A stretch of DNA of 64,000 nt from JBBIGV01 sp037447335 (GTDB taxonomy: Bacteria > Bacteroidota > Ignavibacteria > Ignavibacteriales > Ignavibacteriaceae): the NCBI GenBank assembly GCA_037447335.1, contig JBBIGV010000003.1:1-64000 (forward strand), in the 5' to 3' direction. Under the pieces are notes generated by a model. That model had not been told where the DNA came from, searched no databases, and was given only the letters and a program-made list of their open reading frames with translations. The position numbers were made by a program, and so were the translations under genes. Shown one piece after another: positions 26,238 through 35,870 of the stretch (position 1 is the first letter of the stretch; each line of letters opens with the position of its first letter).

Positions 26238-26672
26238 ATGTAATTAGAATTACAGATTGACGCTTCCAGATTAATAGAGCTGTTTTTGCAGACAGCCGGT
26301 ATCAATGCGCTATCGGGCAACGAAAAACCACTTGCGGACTTTATCAAAGCCTTCCTTTCACAATATAACTACACTATATCCGAAGATGATTCCAAACAAG
26401 CTCAAACAGTAATACAGGCAACCTGATTTGTAAAGTGGGAAGCGGCGGCGATTTTCTGCTTTCTTCGCATATGGATACTGCACGCCCTGCAGAAAATTTA
26501 AAACCAGTTATTGATGAAATAAAAATTACTTCATCCGGTGACACAGTACTTGGCGTTGATAACAGGGTTGGTGTTTCAGTACTGCTTTATACCTTGGAAA
26601 AAATTTATAAAGAAAAAATACCGGTTAAAGATTTTACGGTTGTGTTTACAACCTGCGAAGAAACTACTGGTT
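26238..26672 (+). pseudogene. M20-family peptidase remnant (N-terminal half)
   Basis: The reading frame begins ATG-TAA (26238-26243), so codon 2 is a stop, probably CAA changed to TAA. It then reads LELQIDASRLIELFLQTAG and INALSGNEKPLADFIKAFL. A lost A near 26405 shifts the frame, after which NSNTGNLICKVGSGGDFLLS, the zinc motif SSHMDTARP, VLGVDNRVGVSVLL and VVFTTCEETTG follow, the active-site region of peptidase T-like aminopeptidases. There it ends abruptly at about 26672, joined to an unrelated secreted protein. Three independent lesions show the gene is dead. Confidence 0.85.
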
Positions 26673-29172
26673 GGAATTCCCGGCAACGTGGTTCAGGGCA
26701 GATACACCACCAATGAAGAGTGGGAAGCTGCCTGGGGTTACACAAATCCTGAACTTGCGCGTATTGCATTCAGCGATAACCCCGCAACATGGCACCCCGT
26801 AAGAGGCTGGACTGTTAAAGATGATGAAGGCAACCCGGTTTTTCTTTCAGACCAGGACAGTTACTGTGTTTATAATGATTCGAACAACACTGTTGAAATA
26901 TTGGGGATTCAAATTGCACAAACAGGCTATGCATACGGGGTAAAATTTGCACAAAACCTTATCTTCTTTAAATATGAAATTACTAATCACGGACCTCGCG
27001 ATCTCGATAGTCTCTGCTTTGCTCTTTACACTGAAATAGACGTAGGAAATATCAGCGGCGGTGTTCCTGAATATGATGATGACAGAATAGGATTCGACAA
27101 AGAGAAGAATTTTCTTTTCTTTTATGATGCTGATAACTTTTCGTCTGAGTGGCCTGGCTCGCCGCCCGGTTATATGGGTGTAGTCTTTCTTCGTACACCT
27201 GAAGTAAACGGCGTCGAACGCGGCATTACCGACATGCACTACAATCTGTATTATGACGATCTCGATATTGACACGGTCCAGTACGGGATTATGTCCAGCA
27301 GTCCGTCGTTATATAATTCTCCCTTAGGTCCGAAATATTTCCATCTTGGTTCTTACACAGAATTGAATTATGACGATACTGCAACAGTACCGCAGGGAGG
27401 ATTGGATATAGCTGCAACAGTAAGTTCCGGTCCTTACAAACTCAACAGGGGTGATACTCTGACTTTCTATACAGCTATTGTAGCAGGAGATAATCACTCT
27501 CATCTATATCAATCTCTTAATGAAGCTTATAAAATTCTGGATTTCAATTTTGAGATAAGCAATCCGCCGACAACTCCAACGTTAGCCGGTTACGGAGGCA
27601 ATGGTTATGTTTCGCTTTACTGGGATGACGTTGCTGAATATTAAAAAGATAATTACTCCGGTGAATTTGATTTCGAAGGCTACAGGTTGTATCGAAGCCA
27701 GGATAACGGTGTTACGTGGAAACTTCTTGCCGATTTCGACCTTGTTAATGATATTGGCGTTGATAAGGGTTTGCAATACAGCTATAAAGATGAAAGCGTT
27801 ATAAACGGTTTTGAATACTGGTATTCAATAACCGCTTGCGACAGAGGCGATGAATTTCTTGAAAGCCTCGAAAGCCCGCGCGGCAGCAATCCCGAGTTAA
27901 GAAATATTGTAGCGCTTACTCCAAACTCCGCAGCTCTTGGCAGAACTCCTGTTTCTGCCGAAGAAGTTATTCAGATTGGCGATGGGTAATCGAACTATGA
28001 TTTTATTGTTTCGCCTGTTGATCATGAACTGCTTGCCGGTAATGAATACCAGTTTGGATTCGCTTACATCCCGAGAACTGAAAAAGGAAAGCTGAATACA
28101 CAAATTAGAATTGTAGTTGTTGATTCTGCAAAGACAGAACCGCATAAGTACGGCATTGGTTTTAAAACGGACAGGATATTTGATATTGTTAATCTTACTA
28201 CCGGCGATCTTATTAAAGCAGACAACACCTACATTCCCCGTTCTTTCCCCGGTGTAAGATACTCGGCTAACGGAAGCGTAATTCCCGGAATTGAGTTCTT
28301 TATTTATGATCCTGATCCGACTGCAGACCCTGAATATCTTCCAAAGAAAGATGACTTTATCTCAATCAACTATTCAATTTATGCAGTGAAAAATCAGACT
28401 GATACTGTGATAAATAACAGACCATTCTTCTTAGAAAAAGATCAGTCAACAAGTGACGGTGTGATATTTAATCTTCAAAAACCGGATATAGTCAGAACAG
28501 TATCGCGTATCGGCGGAACAGACAATGTAAACATTGACTTCTCAGTTACGGATGAAACTGCTGTTCAGAGCGGGTTATTCATTATATCAATAACAGCTAA
28601 CGGGTCTGTTAATGGGAGCGGTTTTGTATCATTATCTGTTAAAAAGGATACAGCTATAGTTCTCACAATTGATACCCTGTTTACACTATCCACTTTCACA
28701 TTCGCAGGAATAAGAGGACGAATAGAATTTCCCTCTAACAATCCTCCTTCTGCAGGAAATATGTTCTCGGTTGAAACAATTAAACCAATAGCACCTGATG
28801 TAAGAGACCGTTACAGGGTTAAGATCAAAGGATCATCGGTTAACAGAGAAGCTATTGCCGGAAACATGAGTAAAATACGGGTTGTGCCGAATCCTTATGC
28901 AGCTTCATCATTGTATGAAATAGAATTTGGTGAATTAAGACGTGAACCGATCCGTCAGATAAAATTCATTAATCTTCCGCCCGAGTGTACAATCCATATC
29001 TTCACAGTTGCTGCAGATCTTGTAAAGACGATTCATCATAATTCAATTAACTGGAACAGCTACCTGGGATTTGAGATCTGAAAGCGGAAGAGAAATTGCA
29101 CCGGGTGTTTACATCTATGTTGTAAAAACTGATAGTGAACAATACATCGAACGATTTGCGGTGATAAAATGA
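26672..29172 (+). pseudogene. Large T9SS-secreted protein, 5' truncated and with several stops
   Basis: One frame runs from the junction near 26672 to 29081, interrupted by TAA at 27642-27644 (AEY-stop-KDNYSGEF) and TAA at 27987-27989 (GDG-stop-SNYDFIV). An inserted A near 29045 then shifts to ATWDLRSESGREIAPGVYIY and RFAVIK, a T9SS-type C-terminal end. The content (HPVRGWTVKDDEGNPVF, fibronectin-like YDFEGYRLYRS-type segments, IRVVPNPYAASSLYE) matches large surface proteins of Ignavibacteria. The signal peptide and start are missing. The next gene is PorV/PorQ-like, a common pairing. Confidence 0.85.
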
Positions 29173-29234
29173 TAAAAGAAATTTTTATGAAAAAGTTGGT
29201 CATCAATTAAATACTTCATTTAGCAGGAGTATAT

Positions 29235-30224
29235 ATGAAAAGAGTTTTATTAATCAGCATATTATTTATAGCGGCAGCGTCTGCACAAAATCCAAACCTC
29301 GGAACTTCGGGCGCACAATTCCTGAAAATTCCGGTTGGCGCAAGAGCAGTTGCAATGGGCGGCGCTGTTGTTGGAAGTATAAATGATGCATCCTCAGTTT
29401 TCTGGAATCCTGCCGGCATAGTCAATGTGAAAAATGTTGATGCGCATTTTTCATATCATAACTGGTTCAATCTTTTTGACATGAATGCTGCAGCAATTGC
29501 AATACACGTTGAAGATGTTGGCGTTTTTGCTGCCAACATGATTTCTTTCTCGACAGGAAAGATGGAAATAACTACAGAAACTTCTCCCAACGGCACAGGC
29601 AGATTTTTCGATGCACAGGACCTTGCACTTGGAGTAAGTTATGCACGCTTTCTTACAGACAGGTTCAGCGTTGGTCTTACAATAAAATATGTTAATCAAA
29701 GAATCTGGGATGAAGCCGCTGACGGAATTGCATTCGATATCGGGACACAATACAGGCTTGATTTTCAGAATCTGACCATCGCAATGAGCATGTCAAACTT
29801 TGGCGCTGATATGAGATTCGATGGAGCTAATCTGAATGTTGTGTATGATACCGACCCTAATTTCCCTCTAAGCAGACTGACACCGGCAAGGCTTCGCACA
29901 GAAGATTTTCCACTGCAGCTTAATTTGCAGGCAGGTATCGGTTTTGATATATATACTGCCGAGTTCATTAAGATAAGAGGAGGCATTGATGCTGTCCATC
30001 CCAATGATAACGATGAACGGCTGCACTTCGGAAATGAATTTGCTTTCTTCGACAGACTGTTCTTACGGGGAGGATATAAATATAATTACGATGACGAAAA
30101 GTTTACTTTTGGCGCAGGGGCTAACTTGCCTTTCTCCGGTTCTTTAATTTATTTTGATTATGCCTACTCGATATTCGAAATTTTGCCGGACGTGCACAGA
30201 ATTTCTATCGGTATAAGTTTTTAG
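29235..30224 (+). CDS. PorV/PorQ-family outer-membrane beta-barrel protein
   Basis: 329 aa. The signal peptide (VLLISILFIAAASAQ) is followed by LGTSGAQFLKIPVGARAVAM and GGAVVGSINDASSVFWNPAG, the hallmark of the PorV/PorQ (UPF0164/FadL-like) group, and many amphipathic strands ending in RISIGISF with terminal Phe. PorV carries T9SS cargo to the cell-surface attachment complex. The gene follows a ruined T9SS cargo gene and precedes another cargo-like gene. AGGAG precedes the ATG. Confidence 0.88.
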   Translation: MKRVLLISILFIAAASAQNPNLGTSGAQFLKIPVGARAVAMGGAVVGSINDASSVFWNPAGIVNVKNVDAHFSYHNWFNLFDMNAAAIAIHVEDVGVFAANMISFSTGKMEITTETSPNGTGRFFDAQDLALGVSYARFLTDRFSVGLTIKYVNQRIWDEAADGIAFDIGTQYRLDFQNLTIAMSMSNFGADMRFDGANLNVVYDTDPNFPLSRLTPARLRTEDFPLQLNLQAGIGFDIYTAEFIKIRGGIDAVHPNDNDERLHFGNEFAFFDRLFLRGGYKYNYDDEKFTFGAGANLPFSGSLIYFDYAYSIFEILPDVHRISIGISF

Positions 30225-30230
30225 TTGATT

Positions 30231-31202
30231 ATGATGATGAATGCAAAACTCGTTCTTTTATTTACGGTATTTCTGACAAATTACTTAACTATAAATGCCC
30301 AGGGATATGTGTGCGCTGTCGGCGGCGGCAGTGAAAATTATAATGACTGGAGCGATGCTCCTTATTCATGGATTGTTGAAAAGTCTGGTCACGGAAAAGT
30401 TATAATACTCGGTGTATCTGACGCATCATCCTGGCTTCCGAATTACTTCCTGTCATTTGGCGCCTCATCTGCATATAACAAAAAAATTGATTCACGGGCG
30501 TTAGCTGATCAGCAATCAACTTACGATGAACTGATAACAGCAAATGCAATATTTATCAGCGGCGGCAATCAATGGAATTATGTTAATTACTGGAAGGGCA
30601 CAAAAACTGAAGCTGCTATACGGTATGTTTATCAAAACGGCGGTGTAGTTGCAGGAACAAGCGCGGGGGCTATGGTTATAGGTGAAATTGTTTTTACTGC
30701 ACAAAGCGGGTCAATTGAATCAAAGAGTGCTTTGATGGGTCCGCTTGGCAATTCTGTCGCACTCGATGATAATTTTCTGAATATAATCCACAAGGTTCTT
30801 TTCGATACTCACTTTATTGAACGCGGAAGATTCGGCAGGCTGATGGCAATGCTTTACAAGTATTACAATCAAACAAGCATTGCAATTACCGGCGTTGGCA
30901 TTGATGATAAAACAGCAATTTGTATTGATAATAATTTGATTGGAACAGTTTTGGGCAGTGGCGCTGTTGCAATTTTCCGGAAAGATGAACGATCAGTTTT
31001 TACTGAATACGCCGGTAACCAATACACTATCGAAAATCTTCTCTGCCATCAGCTTACAGACGGATGGAAATATAATTTCAGTACGAATGAAATAGAATTC
31101 ATTCCATCTACAGCAAAACATGTTGATACAACCAGAGTATGGGGTTATCCGGTTTCAGATTTTACTTTGTCCGGGAATAATTCAATCAGTCAGCAATTAT
31201 AA
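30231..31202 (+). CDS. Cyanophycinase-like peptidase (S51), separated from its T9SS tail by a TAA
   Basis: About 323 aa. Signal peptide, then VCAVGGGSENYNDWSDAPY, the nucleophile elbow GGVVAGTSAGAMVIGE (Ser), and DTHFIERGRFGRLMAM, the S51/cyanophycinase signature; such enzymes cleave beta-linked Asp-Arg or dipeptides. The frame stops at TAA 31200-31202 but the same frame continues for 355 codons with a T9SS sorting domain, so the intact protein was probably about 678 aa. I use the ATG at 30231; others follow at 30234 and 30237. The catalytic domain may still be made, but without its export signal. Confidence 0.85.
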   Translation: MMMNAKLVLLFTVFLTNYLTINAQGYVCAVGGGSENYNDWSDAPYSWIVEKSGHGKVIILGVSDASSWLPNYFLSFGASSAYNKKIDSRALADQQSTYDELITANAIFISGGNQWNYVNYWKGTKTEAAIRYVYQNGGVVAGTSAGAMVIGEIVFTAQSGSIESKSALMGPLGNSVALDDNFLNIIHKVLFDTHFIERGRFGRLMAMLYKYYNQTSIAITGVGIDDKTAICIDNNLIGTVLGSGAVAIFRKDERSVFTEYAGNQYTIENLLCHQLTDGWKYNFSTNEIEFIPSTAKHVDTTRVWGYPVSDFTLSGNNSISQQL

Positions 31203-32267
31203 TTTGCATTCCCGGATTTCATAGGCAGAGTTAACACAGATAGTTTGCTAATAATTTCTAATCATTCTTATTCTTCGTCCTTAACTCCATTAACTGATTA
31301 TCTTACCGGTCAGAATATAAATTACAGCATTGTTTTTGTTTCGAATGAATCATTAAATAACAGCGCTTATGGAGATATGATATCAAACGCAAGCTGCTTT
31401 GTATTTGCCGGGGATTCACTTCCGGCATTGAGTTTACTGAAGGATACCGGTTCACTGCTCGGTTCATCATTTGATCAAAAAATTTCTGTTGAACAAACTC
31501 CCGCCTTCTTTTTTGGTAATACCGGAAAGATAACAGGTGAGTATTATATAGATAATGTTGATATAGATAATCTTGCCGGCTACCGGGGTAAAATGACAAA
31601 CAATGCTGGTCTTTCACTTTTCGATGATCTGATATTCCAGCCGTTAATCTTCGAAGATAATAACTATTATGAAAACAGAACCTCAGCATTGTTATGGGGG
31701 TTAATGCTGAACAGGAAAAGAATCGGAATTTATCTTGATGGACGGGATCTTGTAAAAGTTAATGCGGCGGGCAAAACAATCAGTGGTTCAGGATTACTCC
31801 CGCAGCTTATTGTTGATGCCCGGGCAGCAACGTATGTTGATTCTTCAGTTTACCGGGCATCAGGGAGTGTCGGTCCCCGCCAGGTAGTTGCGATGAACAA
31901 TTTGCGATTTTCTTTCACCCGCTACAGCGATTTAATATATCTTATCGAAGAAGGAAAATTTGAATCACTGACCGATGTGAACGAACTTATAACATCAACG
32001 CCGTCAGAGTTTAAATTATACCAGAATTTTCCCAATCCTTTTAATCCCTCGACAAAAATAAAATTTAAACTTCCGCAGAAAGGTTTTGTCAGTCTTAAAG
32101 TTTATGATATTTTAGGGAAAGAAGTAGCAGAAGTTATTAGTTCAGAGCTTGAAGCCGGCAGTCACACAATAAATTTTAATGGCGATGATCTGTCATCAGG
32201 TATTTATATCTACAGGCTCAGCTATGGCGCTTTAATACAAGCAAGAGCAATGCTGCTTTTAAAATAG
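31203..32267 (+). pseudogene. C-terminal half of the cyanophycinase-like protein with T9SS tail
   Basis: In frame with the preceding gene across a single TAA. The first part (IISNHSYSSSLTPLTDYL, CFVFAGDSLPALSLL) looks like a second, degenerate S51/GAT-like domain, and the last 90 residues are a T9SS sorting domain (LYQNFPNPFNPSTKIKFKLP, SSGIYIYRLSYG). No ATG or ribosome-binding site suggests independent translation; the only early candidate is a TTG at 31245. I read it as the silenced end of one gene. Confidence 0.8.
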
Positions 32268-32293
32268 TCATAAAAAAAATACAGGATATAACG

Positions 32294-33799
32294 ATGATTA
32301 AAACTAATCTAACGGTAATCATTGTGCTCATTCTGGCGGGTAATAATTTCTTCTTTGCACAGGAGTTATCCACTCCTCTCGAAAAAAATAATTGGGAGAG
32401 AGTAACATCTTACGACGAGTTAATATCATTCTTTGATGAAATCAAATCTATCAGAAATGATTTTATTATAGAATCCATAGCCGAATCAGTTGAAGGAAGA
32501 AGTATTCCTGCGGTAAAAATTTCGTCTTCTGTATTTGGTGAAGATGAGAATAAAGTTCGGGTGCTCATATTTGCCCAGCAGCATGGAAACGAACAGTCGG
32601 GTAAAGAAGGCGCACTGCTGCTGTTGAAGCGATTTGCGCTGGGTCAATTCGATAAGCTGTTAAGCAAGCTTGATGTGATCATTATTCCGCAGGTTAATCC
32701 CGATGGCTCTGAAAAAAATAAAAGAGTAAACGGAAATAATGCTGACTTAAACCGGAATCATTTGCTTTTAACTCAGCCGGAAACACTGGGGCTGCATAAT
32801 CTCTTTTATCAATATTTGCCCGAAGTTACAATGGATGTACACGAGTATTTTCCATATTCCGAAAGCTGGAAAGATTTCGGTTATTACAAAATATTTGACG
32901 AACAAATCGGTATGGTAACTAATCCTAATATCAATACTGAAATCAAAGAGTTTTGTGAGAATGTTTTTTATCCTTTCATAAATAATTTTCTTACAAACAG
33001 CGGATACAGCTTTCATAATTATCTTGTCGGCGGTCCGCCGAACCTTGAAAGAATCAGGCACAGCACGGTTGATATAAATGACGGAAGACAGAGCTTCGGC
33101 ATTCTAAACACACTTTCATTTATTCTCGAAGGGAAAAACGGTAAGGATTATCTTGTTGAGAATATAAAAAAACGATCTGAAGGGCAGGAAGCCGCAATGA
33201 TAGGCTTGCTGTATTTTGCTTTCAACAATGCTGATGAAATTAAAGAACTTGTAACAGCAGGCAGAAAAAAGCTGCTTAATCCTTCCTCTTATGAAAAGGC
33301 TGTAATACGAATGGAACATTACGAAAACGGCAGCCAGCTTGTTATTCCGGTATATTCTGTTTCAGATGAAATGGATACTGTTATAACTATTAGTAATTAT
33401 CATCCTGTTGTAAAACCAATTCTTAAAGTGGATAAACCAACCGGATATTTGATTCCGAAAAGTAACCAGGCGCTTACCTCATTTGTTGAAAGAAATAAAA
33501 TTGAATTTTCACAAGGTGAAGTAATAGAGGGAGCTTCGGTTCAGCAATATTATATTAATTCGATTGATCTGATAACACTCGAAGGTTCTTCGGTTCCTGA
33601 TCCGCAGGTAGAGTTAAAAGAAGCTGATGCATTAAACTGGAATGATTATATATTCATACCGACTGCGCAATTAAAAGGCAATCGTATTGTGCTTGCATTT
33701 GAGCCGCAGTCAATGCTCGGCTTAGCCACGTATGATGAATTTAAAGATATGCTTGAAGCGGGCGGGTTTTATCCGATATTGCGTGTTACAGGGAAATAA
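32294..33799 (+). CDS. Secreted M14-family zinc carboxypeptidase
   Basis: 501 aa. Signal peptide (VIIVLILAGNNFFFAQE), then the zinc-binding FAQQHGNEQSGKEGALLLL (HxxE type), substrate region VNPDGSEKNKRVNGNNADLN and RNH, the third ligand region VTMDVHEYFPY, and the catalytic Glu likely in LSFILEGKNGKDYL. These are the residues of the carboxypeptidase A fold. A C-terminal beta-rich part of about 150 residues follows. AGGATATAACG precedes the ATG. No T9SS tail is present; it may be periplasmic. Confidence 0.88.
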   Translation: MIKTNLTVIIVLILAGNNFFFAQELSTPLEKNNWERVTSYDELISFFDEIKSIRNDFIIESIAESVEGRSIPAVKISSSVFGEDENKVRVLIFAQQHGNEQSGKEGALLLLKRFALGQFDKLLSKLDVIIIPQVNPDGSEKNKRVNGNNADLNRNHLLLTQPETLGLHNLFYQYLPEVTMDVHEYFPYSESWKDFGYYKIFDEQIGMVTNPNINTEIKEFCENVFYPFINNFLTNSGYSFHNYLVGGPPNLERIRHSTVDINDGRQSFGILNTLSFILEGKNGKDYLVENIKKRSEGQEAAMIGLLYFAFNNADEIKELVTAGRKKLLNPSSYEKAVIRMEHYENGSQLVIPVYSVSDEMDTVITISNYHPVVKPILKVDKPTGYLIPKSNQALTSFVERNKIEFSQGEVIEGASVQQYYINSIDLITLEGSSVPDPQVELKEADALNWNDYIFIPTAQLKGNRIVLAFEPQSMLGLATYDEFKDMLEAGGFYPILRVTGK

Positions 33800-33896
33800 C
33801 ATTCTTTGAAAAGATTCTGAAACAGTTCGCTGATATGAAGAGAAATTGCACCATTTTATTTTGCTTTGGGAATATTGTTTGTCGGGCAAATCAAAA

Positions 33897-34376
33897 CTAA
33901 TTCTTTTTTTCAGGAAACTGCGATTCATCAATATAACTGCTTACAAGCACAGTCACTTCTTCTTCATTCCCCAGCAAATCGTTCAGTGTTGTTTTCATCA
34001 GAACGCTGTCAACCAACGATTGAATTGATCTCCATAAAGAACGAATCGAGCAGTCAATAGAATTGGTGCAAATGCTTTCAATTCCGGAATGAATTTCACA
34101 GAATCCGGCTTCAAACAATCTTCCTCCTAAAACAGCCATCACCTCGCCGACAACAATTTCACCAGCCGGTCGCGTGAGTTTATATCCGCCCGTTTGCCCG
34201 CGCGAGCTTTCAACAAATCCGGCAATGCGGAGAATGCGAAGTATCTTTGCAACGTTTGCCTCGCTCAATCCTTCCAGTTGACTTAGTTCAGGGATGGTCA
34301 TACCATTTTCGGAATGGTCTTTACCGATCCGCAGCAATAATCTTAAACCGTATTCTTCTTGTGTACTGAATTTCAT
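33897..34376 (-). CDS. Rrf2-family regulator with Fe-S type cysteines (IscR/SufR-like)
   Basis: 159 aa. Winged helix at the N-terminus (TQEEYGLRLLLRIGKDHSEN, IPELSQLEGLSEANVAKILR), then ESSRGQTGGYKLTRPAGEI and three cysteines in FCEIHSGIESICTNSIDC spaced C-x9-C-x5-C, near the IscR arrangement that binds [2Fe-2S]. It is on the same strand just after the suf operon, so it probably senses Fe-S status and represses suf; 94 bases with a palindrome separate it from the bacilliredoxin gene. Confidence 0.88.
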   Translation of the reverse strand: MKFSTQEEYGLRLLLRIGKDHSENGMTIPELSQLEGLSEANVAKILRILRIAGFVESSRGQTGGYKLTRPAGEIVVGEVMAVLGGRLFEAGFCEIHSGIESICTNSIDCSIRSLWRSIQSLVDSVLMKTTLNDLLGNEEEVTVLVSSYIDESQFPEKKN

Positions 34377-34429
34377 TTAAACATCCTGCCCTGATTCAGG
34401 ATCTCCTTTTAATTTTTAATTGGATGCTG

Positions 34430-34448
34430 TCCGAAGGATCCCTTCGGA
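34430..34448. repeat. Palindrome TCCGAAGG/CCTTCGGA
   Basis: An eight-base perfect inverted repeat with a three-base loop between the Rrf2 and bacilliredoxin genes. No T-run follows on either side, so it is not a standard terminator. A similar GTCC-TTC-GGAC core marks the start of the insertion near 63793. Confidence 0.55.
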
Positions 34449-34470
34449 GAAACAAGTTCAGCATAAATCA

Positions 34471-35004
34471 TCATCCATGATACAAAGGTATTTTAGAACC
34501 GCACATTTTAGCGTGCATTACTTTTTCAAACTGCTCACGCGGCACAGAGGGTCCCTGAGCTGAACATAATTCATCGAAAACTGATTTTAAATCGTCAGCA
34601 ATCTTAGCTGCTGTTCTTCCTTCAATGTCGTATCTCTGCATAAAATGAATCAGCTTACCGTTTTTGAATAAGGCGATGCTTGGCGATGACGGCGGATAAT
34701 CTGTAATATATGAACGAACTTTATCTACTGCGTCTTTTTCCATCCCAGCAAAAACAGTGTAAAGCTTATCCGGAATAGTTATATGCTGAAGCGCGAGCGA
34801 CAATCCGGGTCTGGCGCTTCCGGCAGCGCAGCCACATACCGAGTTAATCATTACGAGCGCTGTTTTATCATCCTGAACGTTCACCGCTTTTTCGACTTCA
34901 TCGGCAGATAATAATTCAGTAAATCCAACCGCAACAAGCTCATCTCTGAAAGGCTGAACTGCTTCCGGGTCATACATTGGTGGTCTTGATACTATATTGA
35001 ACAT
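34471..35004 (-). CDS. brxA: Bacilliredoxin (BrxA/BrxB, YphP/YqiW family)
   Basis: 177 aa thioredoxin-fold protein. It begins PPMYDPEAVQPFRDELVAVG and carries NSVCGCAAGSARPGL, where the CGC motif is the active site that removes bacillithiol (or a similar thiol) from oxidised proteins. It lies in the suf operon direction 34 bases after the SufT-like gene, which fits a role in thiol or Fe-S homeostasis. The symbol is by family; BrxA and BrxB are not distinguished here. Confidence 0.88.
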   Translation of the reverse strand: MFNIVSRPPMYDPEAVQPFRDELVAVGFTELLSADEVEKAVNVQDDKTALVMINSVCGCAAGSARPGLSLALQHITIPDKLYTVFAGMEKDAVDKVRSYITDYPPSSPSIALFKNGKLIHFMQRYDIEGRTAAKIADDLKSVFDELCSAQGPSVPREQFEKVMHAKMCGSKIPLYHG

Positions 35005-35038
35005 CTGTTGAACTCCTTTTTTTTGATTAAGGGATATA

Positions 35039-35386
35039 TTAAAGAAAACCTAATTCAAGTTTGGCAACTTCCGACATCATATCTTTGTCCCATGGTGGAC
35101 TCCAGACTAATTCTATCTTCGCGTCTTTTACTTCAGGAATATTTCTGATCTTATTTTCAACTTCAGGAGGAAGAATTCCGGCAACAGGGCAGGCGGGTGA
35201 AGTAAGCGTCATTTTGATTTTAACATTCGCATCATCATCAATTATAATCTCATATATTAATCCCAGTTCAAAAATATCAACAGGGATTTCCGGATCATAA
35301 CAGGTTTTAAGTGTTTGAATAATTTTTTCTTCAAGTGCCTGTTTATCAACTGTACTCATTTTTATTTCCGGGTATGTTTCCATTTG
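35039..35386 (-). CDS. sufT: SufT-like Fe-S assembly factor (DUF59/MIP18)
   Basis: 115 aa. Signature CYDPEIPVDIFELGLIYEI and MTLTSPACPVAGILPPEVEN, with the Cys of the DUF59 family that helps insert Fe-S clusters into apoproteins. The frame opens further upstream into sufU, but I chose the ATG at 35386 (METYPEIK), which leaves 25 bases after sufU; an ATG eight codons later is also possible. It is part of the suf operon. Confidence 0.85.
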   Translation of the reverse strand, partial: QMETYPEIKMSTVDKQALEEKIIQTLKTCYDPEIPVDIFELGLIYEIIIDDDANVKIKMTLTSPACPVAGILPPEVENKIRNIPEVKDAKIELVWSPPWDKDMMSEVAKLELGFL

Positions 35387-35411
35387 ATTGATTCCATCTT
35401 TCTGAAATAAA

Positions 35412-35870
35412 TTATTCTGTAGTGACCGGTTCACTTTCTTCCTTTAGTGCAGATATCATTGTGTGCCAGGCAAGACTTGCGCACTTAACGCGTGCGGGAA
35501 ATTCTCTTACTCCGGCAAACACGGCAAGCTTTCCGAGTTCGTTAATATCGGGATCATCTCCGAGCCTGCCTGTAATAAGGTCGTGAAATTTTTCAAACAA
35601 TGCTTCTGCCTCTTCACGTGGTTTACCTTTCACAATGGAACTCATAAGCGATGCAGATGCTTTTGAGATTGCGCAGCCCGATCCCTGAAAAGAAATATCC
35701 TGAACAACATCGTTCTCATCGAGATAAACATAAATGTCAATCTTATCACCGCATAAGGGATTATGCCCCTTTGCATAATGATTGGCATTTTCCAGTTTCT
35801 TAAAATTTCTGGGGCTTTTATTATGATCTAAAATTACCTGCTGGTAAAGTTCTCTTAACTCATTATCCAT
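35412..35870 (-). CDS. sufU: SufU-type Fe-S scaffold/zinc sulfur acceptor
   Basis: 152 aa. ILDHNKSPRNFKKLENANHY is followed by the three conserved Cys sites in GHNPLCGDKIDIYVYL, QGSGCAISKASASLMSS and RVKCASLAWHTM. SufU accepts persulfide sulfur from SufS in organisms lacking SufE, and no sufE is seen nearby. It abuts sufS (stop and start adjacent). Standard length and complete ligand set. Confidence 0.93.
   Translation of the reverse strand: MDNELRELYQQVILDHNKSPRNFKKLENANHYAKGHNPLCGDKIDIYVYLDENDVVQDISFQGSGCAISKASASLMSSIVKGKPREEAEALFEKFHDLITGRLGDDPDINELGKLAVFAGVREFPARVKCASLAWHTMISALKEESEPVTTE

Noticed and set aside
34430..34448. Rho-independent terminator after brxA
   Set aside because: The stem is good but no T-run follows in either direction.
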